From Sulfuritalea sp. (GTDB lineage: Bacteria > Pseudomonadota > Gammaproteobacteria > Burkholderiales > Rhodocyclaceae): 13,817 nucleotides of DNA. A program made the translations under genes and the position numbers. Where the stretch lies: assembly GCA_026399445.1 (NCBI GenBank), contig JAPLRA010000089.1, positions 1 through 13,817 of the forward strand, given 5' to 3'. Shown here piece after piece: positions 7,125 to 13,817 of the stretch; within the stretch, counting starts at the first letter, position 1; the number at the start of each line of letters is the position of its first letter. The notes below the pieces were generated by a model that had not been told where the DNA came from, ran no database searches, and saw only the letters and a list, made by a program, of their open reading frames with translations.

Positions 7125-8306
7125 ATGAGCTTCAAGCGTCTTACGGATTTCGACCTGGCGGGCAAGCGCGTCTTCATTCGCGCCGATCTGAACGTGCCGG
7201 TCAAGGACGGCAAGGTGACCTCGGATGCGCGCATCACCGCTTCGATGCCGACCATCGAGCACTGCCTCAAGGCGGGGGCGAAGGTCATGGTGACTTCGCA
7301 CCTCGGTCGCCCAGAAGAAGGGGTGTACGCCGAGGAGAACTCGCTCAAGCCGGTGGCTGACGTGATGGCTTCCAAGCTGGGCAAGCCGGTTCGCGTGATC
7401 AGGGACTGGGTCGATGGTGGTTTCGAGGTGGCAGCGGGCGAAGTGGTGCTGCTGGAAAACTGCCGCTTCAACAAGGGCGAAAAGAAGAATGTCGAAGCGA
7501 CTGCGCGAAAATACGCCGCACTGTGCGACCTTTTCGTGATGGATGCTTTCGGCACGGCGCATCGCGCAGAGGCGTCGACGTACGGCGTCGCGCATTACGC
7601 TCCGGCGGCCTGCGCAGGCTTGCTGGTTGCGGCAGAACTCGAAGCGCTGACCAAGGCCCTGGCCACTCCGGCGCGGCCGATGGTGGCCATCGTCGGTGGG
7701 TCCAAGGTATCGACCAAGCTGACCGTGCTCGAAGCCTTGTCCGAGAAAGTCGACCAGATGGTGGTCGGCGGCGGCATCGCCAACACCTTCCTCAAGGCCT
7801 CCGGCAAGAACGTCGGCAAGTCGTTGTGCGAGGACGATCTGGTGCCGACCGCCCAGGCGCTGATGAAGAAGATGACGGCGCGCGGCGCCACGATCCCGAT
7901 TGCGGTCGACGTCGTCTGCGGCAAGAAGTTCGACGCCGCCGAACCCGCCGTGGCAAAGGACGCCGGTGCCGTAGCCGATGACGACATGATTTTCGATATC
8001 GGTCCGAAGTCGGCGCAGGAACTGGTCGACATCATCATGAAGGCCGGCACCGTGGTGTGGAACGGCCCGGTCGGCGTGTTCGAGTTCGATCAGTTCGGCG
8101 CAGGCACCAAGGCCATCGCCATGGCCATCGCCAATACCAAGGCCTTCACCCTGGCCGGTGGTGGCGACACCATCGCGGCAATCCAGAAATACGACATCTA
8201 CGACAAGGTGTCCTACATCTCGACCGCAGGGGGTGCTTTCCTCGAGTTTCTCGAGGGCAAGCGCCTGCCGGCGATCGATATGCTGGAGCAGCGCGCGAAG
8301 AGCTGA
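7125..8306 (+). CDS. pgk: Phosphoglycerate kinase
   Basis: This enzyme transfers phosphate between 1,3-bisphosphoglycerate and ADP, reversibly linking 3-phosphoglycerate to the triose level in glycolysis and in carbon fixation. At 393 residues it has the normal bacterial length. The N-terminal substrate domain shows VFIRADLNVPVKDGKV (16-31), the arginine of SDARITASMPTI, and HLGRPEEG (59-66). The hinge and nucleotide domain show RPMVAIVGGSKVSTKL, VVGGGIANTFL, WNGPVGVFEFDQF and GGGDTIAAI, followed by the terminal STAGGAFLEFLEGKRLPA. AAGGGA lies eight bases before ATG 7125, and the gap after gap is only 18 bp, so the two genes are clearly co-transcribed. No defect is seen. Confidence 0.96.
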   Translation: MSFKRLTDFDLAGKRVFIRADLNVPVKDGKVTSDARITASMPTIEHCLKAGAKVMVTSHLGRPEEGVYAEENSLKPVADVMASKLGKPVRVIRDWVDGGFEVAAGEVVLLENCRFNKGEKKNVEATARKYAALCDLFVMDAFGTAHRAEASTYGVAHYAPAACAGLLVAAELEALTKALATPARPMVAIVGGSKVSTKLTVLEALSEKVDQMVVGGGIANTFLKASGKNVGKSLCEDDLVPTAQALMKKMTARGATIPIAVDVVCGKKFDAAEPAVAKDAGAVADDDMIFDIGPKSAQELVDIIMKAGTVVWNGPVGVFEFDQFGAGTKAIAMAIANTKAFTLAGGGDTIAAIQKYDIYDKVSYISTAGGAFLEFLEGKRLPAIDMLEQRAKS

Positions 8307-8344
8307 GTGACTGTGAGTAAATCCACCGGGCGACCTGCCACGCC

Positions 8345-9799
<1,455 letters not shown>

Positions 9800-9814
9800 C
9801 CTAAGGAGATTGCA

Positions 9815-10879
9815 ATGCCTCTCGTATCCATGCGTCAACTGCTCGACCACGCCGCCGAAAACGGCTACGGCCTGCCGGCCTTCAACGTCAATAACCTGGA
9901 GCAGATCCAGGCCATCATGGAAGCTGCAGCCGAGACCAACAGCCCGGTGATCATGCAAGGCTCGGCCGGCGCCCGCAAATATGCCGGCGAACCCTACCTG
10001 CGCCACCTGATCGAGGCGGCGATCGAGACCCATCCGGACATTCCGATCGTGATGCATCAGGATCACGGCGCCAGCCCGGCGATCTGCATCCAGTCGATGC
10101 GCTCGGGATTCTCCAGCGTGATGATGGACGGTTCGCTGCAGGAAGACGCCAAGACGCCGGCCAGCTTCGAGTACAACGCCCGCGTCAGCAAGCACGTGGT
10201 CGACATCGCCCACGCCATCGGCGTTTCGGTGGAAGGTGAACTGGGTTGCCTCGGCTCGCTGGAAACCGGCATGGGCGAGAAGGAAGACGGCCATGGCGCC
10301 GAAGGCGCGCTGTCGCAGGACCAGTTGCTGACCGACCCGAATGAAGCCGCCGAGTTCGTCAAGGCCACCGGCGTCGATGCACTGGCGATTGCCATCGGCA
10401 CCTCGCACGGTGCCTACAAATTCACCCGGCCGCCCACCGGCGCGGTGCTGCGCATCGACCGCATCAAGGAAATCCACGCCCGCATTCCCAATACCCACCT
10501 GGTGATGCACGGCTCCTCGTCGGTGCCGCAGGAATGGCTCAAGATCATCAATCAGTACGGCGGCACCATGGGCGAGACCTATGGCGTGCCGGTCGAGGAA
10601 ATCGTCGAGGGCATCAAGCACGGCGTGCGCAAGATCAACATCGACACCGACCTGCGCATGGCGTCCACCGGCGCGATCCGCAAGTACTTGGCCGAGAACA
10701 CCAAGGATTTCGATCCGCGCAAATACCTGGCCGCTGCCCGCAAGGCCATGAAAGAGATCTGCGTGGCCCGCTATCAGGCCTTTGGTTGCGCCGGCCAGGC
10801 CAGCAAGATCAAGCCGATGTCGCTCGAAAAAATGGCCGAGCGCTACAAGAAGGGCGAACTGAACGCGATCGTCAAATGA
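9815..10879 (+). CDS. fba: Class II fructose-bisphosphate aldolase, Calvin-cycle subtype
   Basis: A zinc-dependent aldolase that splits or forms fructose-1,6-bisphosphate. In Calvin-cycle organisms the same family also makes sedoheptulose-1,7-bisphosphate. The 354-residue length and sequence match the CbbA-like subtype of class II enzymes. Visible features are GYGLPAFNVNNLEQIQAIM (17-35), HQDHG with the catalytic Asp83 and zinc-ligand His84, and VEGELGCLGSLETG with a conserved glutamate. IGTSHGAYKF and HGSSSVP contribute zinc histidines and the phosphate site, and KINIDTDLRMA completes the set. ATG 9815 has AAGGAG six bases upstream and lies 15 bp after pyk. It is the last gene before the strong terminator at 10903, so it closes the carbon operon. 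It may also be named cbbA. Confidence 0.96.
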   Translation: MPLVSMRQLLDHAAENGYGLPAFNVNNLEQIQAIMEAAAETNSPVIMQGSAGARKYAGEPYLRHLIEAAIETHPDIPIVMHQDHGASPAICIQSMRSGFSSVMMDGSLQEDAKTPASFEYNARVSKHVVDIAHAIGVSVEGELGCLGSLETGMGEKEDGHGAEGALSQDQLLTDPNEAAEFVKATGVDALAIAIGTSHGAYKFTRPPTGAVLRIDRIKEIHARIPNTHLVMHGSSSVPQEWLKIINQYGGTMGETYGVPVEEIVEGIKHGVRKINIDTDLRMASTGAIRKYLAENTKDFDPRKYLAAARKAMKEICVARYQAFGCAGQASKIKPMSLEKMAERYKKGELNAIVK

Positions 10880-10902
10880 TCGGGTTTTTACGGTAAATTG
10901 TC

Positions 10903-10934
10903 AGGCCGCCCCATTCGGGCGGCCTTTCCTTTTC
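10903..10934 (+). terminator. Rho-independent terminator after fba
   Basis: AGGCCGCCC (10903-10911) and GGGCGGCCT (10917-10925) form a perfect nine-base GC-rich stem with loop CATTC. It is followed by the T-rich stretch TTTCCTTTT. It lies 24 bases after the aldolase stop and should end most transcription of the carbon operon. Its T-run stops only about six bases before the psiE start codon. Confidence 0.88.
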
Positions 10935-10939
10935 CAAGC

Positions 10940-11386
10940 ATGAATATCCAGTCCCACACTTTCGATCGGTTGCGCAAGTTCTTCAGCAGTGGCCTCGACA
11001 TCGTCGAGTATGCCGGCCTGCTGGTGATTGCCTTCGCCACCACCGTCGCCATGTACCAGGAGGCGATGGTGATGGTCGCGTCGCACCGGGTGGCGCTGGC
11101 GGATCTGCTGCTGATGTTCCTGTTCCTCGAAGTGCTGGCGATGATCGGTCAGTATCTGAAGTCAGGGCAGGTGCAGGTGCGCTTTCCGCTGTATATCGGC
11201 ATGGTGGCGCTGGCGCGCTATCTGATCCTCGATCTCAAGGACATGAGCGAATGGCGCATGCTGGCGGTTGCCGCTGCGATATTCCTGCTGACTGCATCCG
11301 TACTGGTGATCCGCTACGGCCATGTGCGCTATCCCTATCGCGAGGATGCCGATGAAAAGCTCGGCAAGCCCTACGTCCGCGAATAA
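10940..11386 (+). CDS. psiE: PsiE family inner-membrane protein
   Basis: A 148-residue membrane protein matching the PsiE (phosphate-starvation-inducible) family, whose biochemical role is unknown. Four membrane segments can be seen at about residues 20-40, 50-72, 81-98 and 106-125. Family-like features are YAGLLVIAFATT, LLLMFLFLEVLAMIGQYLKSG and FPLYIGMVALARYLILD, with a charged tail (YPYREDADEKLGKPYVRE) that is probably cytoplasmic. ATG 10940 is preferred because a longer frame from TTG 10898 would translate the terminator hairpin. No Shine-Dalgarno site precedes it, since the space is filled by the terminator's T-run. It is 22 bp from purC. How it is transcribed is unclear: read-through or an unseen promoter. 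No phosphate box was recognised. Confidence 0.85.
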   Translation: MNIQSHTFDRLRKFFSSGLDIVEYAGLLVIAFATTVAMYQEAMVMVASHRVALADLLLMFLFLEVLAMIGQYLKSGQVQVRFPLYIGMVALARYLILDLKDMSEWRMLAVAAAIFLLTASVLVIRYGHVRYPYREDADEKLGKPYVRE

Positions 11387-11408
11387 ACCTCAAGTTCAGA
11401 GCATCTCC

Positions 11409-12374
11409 ATGCCCATTTCCAGCTTCCCGCTGTTTGAATCCACCATCAAGAGCCTGCCGCTGCTCGGCCGCGGCAAGGTGCGCGACATCTACGCCGTGGG
11501 CGAGGACAAGTTGCTGATCGTCACCACGGATCGCCTTTCGGCTTTCGACGTGATCCTGCCCGACCCGATTCCGGGCAAGGGCGCGGTGCTCACGGCGGTG
11601 GCCAATTTCTGGTTCGGCAAACTGGCTCACGTGGTGCCCAACCAACTGACCGGCATCGACCCCGAGACTGTAGTTACGGGTGCCGACGAACAAGCCCAGG
11701 TGCGCGGCCGTGCGCTGGTGGTGAAGCGCCTCAAGCCGCTGCCGATAGAGGCGGTGGCGCGCGGCTATCTGATCGGCTCCGGCTGGAAGGATTATCAGGC
11801 GACGGGCGCCGTATGCGGCATCGCATTGCCGCCCGGCCTGCAAATGGCCCAGCAACTGCCGACACCGATATTCACCCCGGCAACCAAGGCCGAGATGGGT
11901 GACCATGACGAAAACATCGATTACGCCACCGTCGAGAAGCTGCTCGGCGTCGATCTGGCAAAGACGGTCAAGGAAACCACCTTGCGCCTGTATCGCGAAG
12001 CAGCGGCCTTCGCCCGCGTGGTGGGCATCATCATCGCCGACACCAAGTTCGAGTTTGGTCAGGACGAGGACGGCCGGCTGTACCTGATCGACGAGGTGCT
12101 CACGCCGGATTCCTCGCGTTTCTGGCCGGCCGACCGTTACAAGGTGGGCATCAGTCCGCCCAGCTTCGACAAGCAGTTCGTCCGCGACTATCTGGAAACG
12201 CTGGACTGGAACAAGCAGGCACCGGGCGACAAGCAGTTCGTCCGCGACTATCTGGAAACGCTGGACTGGAACAAGCAGGCACCGGGACCAAGGCTGCCGC
12301 AGGACGTCATCGACAAGACCGCTGCCAACTATCTGGAGGCGTTAACGCGCCTCGCAGGGCCGCATACGATCTGA
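11409..12374 (+). CDS. purC: SAICAR synthetase with an internal 20-residue duplication
   Basis: Phosphoribosylaminoimidazole-succinocarboxamide synthase joins CAIR and aspartate with ATP in purine synthesis. Visible motifs are LLGRGKVRDIYAVGEDKLL (18-36), TDRLSAFDVIL (40-50), PIPGKGAVLT, EAVARGYLIGSGWKDY (114-129), IADTKFEFG (209-217) and LIDEVLTPDSSRFW. The frame is open further upstream, but ATG 11409 gives the normal start, with only a weak upstream ribosome site. The protein is 321 residues, about 20 above the roughly 300 usual for betaproteobacterial homologues. The excess is an exact duplication: residues 254-273 (DKQFVRDYLE...QAPG) are repeated at 274-293, from a perfect 60-bp tandem repeat. 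The frame is kept. The repeat falls in the C-terminal helical part, after the catalytic motifs, so activity may survive. Confidence 0.95.
   Translation: MPISSFPLFESTIKSLPLLGRGKVRDIYAVGEDKLLIVTTDRLSAFDVILPDPIPGKGAVLTAVANFWFGKLAHVVPNQLTGIDPETVVTGADEQAQVRGRALVVKRLKPLPIEAVARGYLIGSGWKDYQATGAVCGIALPPGLQMAQQLPTPIFTPATKAEMGDHDENIDYATVEKLLGVDLAKTVKETTLRLYREAAAFARVVGIIIADTKFEFGQDEDGRLYLIDEVLTPDSSRFWPADRYKVGISPPSFDKQFVRDYLETLDWNKQAPGDKQFVRDYLETLDWNKQAPGPRLPQDVIDKTAANYLEALTRLAGPHTI
12167..12286. repeat. Perfect 60-bp tandem duplication inside purC
   Basis: Bases 12167-12226 and 12227-12286 are identical over all 60 positions, beginning CGACAAGCAGTTCG and ending AAGCAGGCACCGGG. Identity ends immediately on both sides (T against G before, C against A after). 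The period is 20 codons, so the frame is preserved. Complete identity, including third codon positions, shows the event is very recent or is an assembly artefact. Confidence 0.97.
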
Positions 12375-12396
12375 TGCTGCTTACGGTCCGCGCGCG

Positions 12397-13215
12397 ATGA
12401 ACGATTCGGTCGCCGTCTCGCCAGCGCCGTCCGCAGGGGATACCGGCCCCGGCTCTGCCGGGGACATAACTCTTTCGACCCTTCCAAAGGTGCGCCGGAT
12501 TGGTCTTGGCGCGCCGCTGAAGTGGCTGCGACAGGGCTGGGCAGACCTCTGGCGGCAGCCAGCGGCCAGCCTGTTCTATGGCGTTGCCATCGCCGTGACC
12601 GGTGCCGTGATACTGGGTGTTACGGCGGACCTGGCCTTCCTGTTTGCTGCGGCCATCACCGGTTTCCTGCTGGTCGCACCGATGCTCCTGGCCGGGCTCT
12701 ATGAGCTCTCGCGCCGCTATCTCGCCAATGAACCGGCGACGCTGGCCGATTCGATGGTGGCCTGGAAGCGCAACCCCTCGGCGCTGGTGAGTTTCGGACT
12801 GCTGTCAATTCTGGCCGGGACCGTCTGGCAAGTGATTTCCATCGTAATCATCGCCGTGTTCTACAAGGGTAAAGCGCTGGGGCCGCTGGCCATGATGATC
12901 GAAGTAGTGATCAACCCGCAGCACTATCTGATGTTCTTTATCTACATCGGCGTAGGCGGTCTGCTTGCGGCCGTGGTGTTCGCCCTCAGCGTGGTCTCGA
13001 TGCCGATGCTGGTGGACCGTCGTTGCGATCTGCTCTGTGCGCTGGCGACGAGTGTCAATGCCGTTGCCGAGAACCCGCTGCCGCTGGCGCTCTGGGCGGT
13101 GATCATCATGTTGCTCAGCGGCCTCGGTTTCGCTACTGCGCTGGTCGGGCTGGTACTTGTCATGCCCTGGCTCGGACACGCCAGTTTCCATGCCTACAAG
13201 GATCTCGTCGAGTAA
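12397..13215 (+). CDS. DUF2189 family integral membrane protein
   Basis: A 272-residue membrane protein that resembles the DUF2189 family, which has no assigned function. The first 55 residues are polar and probably cytoplasmic, with LPKVRRIGLGAPLKWLRQGWADLWRQP leading into the membrane, a pattern typical of this family. Hydrophobic segments lie at about 57-75, 78-103, 129-155, 177-203 and 228-257. Between them is SRRYLANEPATLADSMVAWKRNPSAL, a polar loop with conserved-looking character. SMPMLVDRRCDLLCAL follows the fourth segment and MPWLGHASFHAYKDL ends the protein. The start at ATG 12397 lies 22 bp after purC without a clear ribosome site. Position suggests co-transcription with purC, but nothing links its role to purine synthesis. 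Confidence 0.85.
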   Translation: MNDSVAVSPAPSAGDTGPGSAGDITLSTLPKVRRIGLGAPLKWLRQGWADLWRQPAASLFYGVAIAVTGAVILGVTADLAFLFAAAITGFLLVAPMLLAGLYELSRRYLANEPATLADSMVAWKRNPSALVSFGLLSILAGTVWQVISIVIIAVFYKGKALGPLAMMIEVVINPQHYLMFFIYIGVGGLLAAVVFALSVVSMPMLVDRRCDLLCALATSVNAVAENPLPLALWAVIIMLLSGLGFATALVGLVLVMPWLGHASFHAYKDLVE

Positions 13216-13223
13216 ACGACGAG
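13204..13223 (+). terminator. Stem-loop spanning the stop codon of the DUF2189 gene, weak terminator candidate
   Basis: CTCGTCG (13204-13210) and CGACGAG (13217-13223) form a perfect seven-base stem, with the TAA stop codon inside the six-base loop. A pyrimidine-rich stretch (TTTCCTTCTT) follows only after about eight bases, so termination would be weak at best. Confidence 0.35.
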
Positions 13224-13260
13224 GCATTGCAGTTTCCTTCTTCGCCCCAATCTGGACACG

Positions 13261-13817
13261 ATGAATCCATTGCTCGACTTCAGCGGGTTGCCCCGCTTTG
13301 ACGCCGTTCAGCCCGAACACGTCACCCCCGGCATCCGCCAGTTGCTCGACGAAAACCGCGCCCTGATCGAGCGCCTGGTTGCGCCGGAAACGGCCGCGAC
13401 GTGGGATGCCTTCGTGCAACCGATGCTCGATGCCGGCGAGCGCCTGTCGCGTGCCTGGGGCATCGTCGGCCATCTGCATTCGGTCAATGATGTGCCGCCT
13501 TGGCGCGAGGCCTACAACGCCATGTTGCCCGAGGTGTCGAGCTTCTACGCCGATCTGGGGCAGAACCTGGTCTTGTTCGCGAAATACAAAGTACTGGCCG
13601 CTGGTGCGGAATTCGCCGCGCTGTCGGCGGCCCGGCGCCGCATCATCGAAAACGATTTGCGCGATTTCCGGCTCTCCGGCGCGGAACTGGCTGAAGAGCA
13701 GAAGCCGCGCTTCAAGGAAATTCAGGAAGAGCTGTCGGCGCTGGGCGCAAAGTTCTCCGAGAATGTGCTGGACGCAACCAATGCCCATGCCGAGTGGATC
13801 GATGACGAGGCCGGACT
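13261..13817 (+). CDS. prlC: Oligopeptidase A (M3 family), 5' part only
   Basis: The N-terminal 185 codons of an M3-family zinc oligopeptidase, which in the cytoplasm degrades short peptides, including signal-peptide fragments. The frame is open to the window edge, so the catalytic HEXXH motif, which lies far downstream in this family, is not present here. Identification rests on the N-terminal region: NPLLDFSGLPRFDAVQPEHV (2-21), TWDAFVQPMLDAGERLSRAWGIVGHLHSVND, REAYNAMLPEVSSFYADLGQN, and further on FRLSGAELAEEQKPRFKEIQEELSALGAKFSENVLDAT. These match the usual start of proteobacterial oligopeptidase A. ATG 13261 gives the expected N-terminus, 45 bp after the DUF2189 gene, with no obvious ribosome site. 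It is intact as far as it is visible. Confidence 0.9.
   Translation, partial: MNPLLDFSGLPRFDAVQPEHVTPGIRQLLDENRALIERLVAPETAATWDAFVQPMLDAGERLSRAWGIVGHLHSVNDVPPWREAYNAMLPEVSSFYADLGQNLVLFAKYKVLAAGAEFAALSAARRRIIENDLRDFRLSGAELAEEQKPRFKEIQEELSALGAKFSENVLDATNAHAEWIDDEAG

Overview
The window looks like a chromosome segment of a GC-rich betaproteobacterium, probably Rhodocyclales or a relative. The lineage is inferred from protein similarity recalled from memory: a proteobacterial-type class I fructose-bisphosphatase, a CbbP-type phosphoribulokinase, and the gene order transketolase, GAPDH, phosphoglycerate kinase, pyruvate kinase, class II aldolase followed by purC. No rRNA or tRNA gene, CRISPR array or phage gene was seen.

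The left flank (1-1254) is accessory DNA. Bases 1-158 look like the end of an IS21-type insertion sequence, which stops four bases before the start codon of a DUF779 gene. Facing that gene, on the minus strand, is a complete vapBC toxin-antitoxin pair with a palindromic candidate operator in its promoter. A small exported DUF2147 protein (1360-1809, minus) follows. It is divergent from the main operon, with 222 bp between them for both promoters.

The core (2032-10879, plus) is a central-carbon cluster: fbp, prk, tkt, gap, pgk, pyk, fba. The genes are closely spaced and end at a strong rho-independent terminator. With Rubisco, which is not in the window, fbp, prk, tkt, gap, pgk and fba would regenerate ribulose-1,5-bisphosphate in the Calvin cycle. 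The same enzymes except prk serve gluconeogenesis, glycolysis and the pentose phosphate pathway, and pyk is purely glycolytic. As sequenced, prk is broken: about 25 codons including the ATP-binding P-loop are missing and the frame is shifted.

The right part (10940-13817, plus) holds psiE, which starts directly behind the terminator, and purC, which carries a perfect in-frame 60-bp tandem duplication. Then come a multi-spanning DUF2189 membrane protein and the 5' part of an M3-family oligopeptidase A (prlC) that runs off the end.

I found no convincing new multi-gene system. The most notable observations are the P-loop deletion in prk, the exact 60-bp duplication in purC, and the IS end at the start of the DUF779 gene. 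The first two could be real lesions or errors of sequencing or assembly, and the window alone cannot decide.
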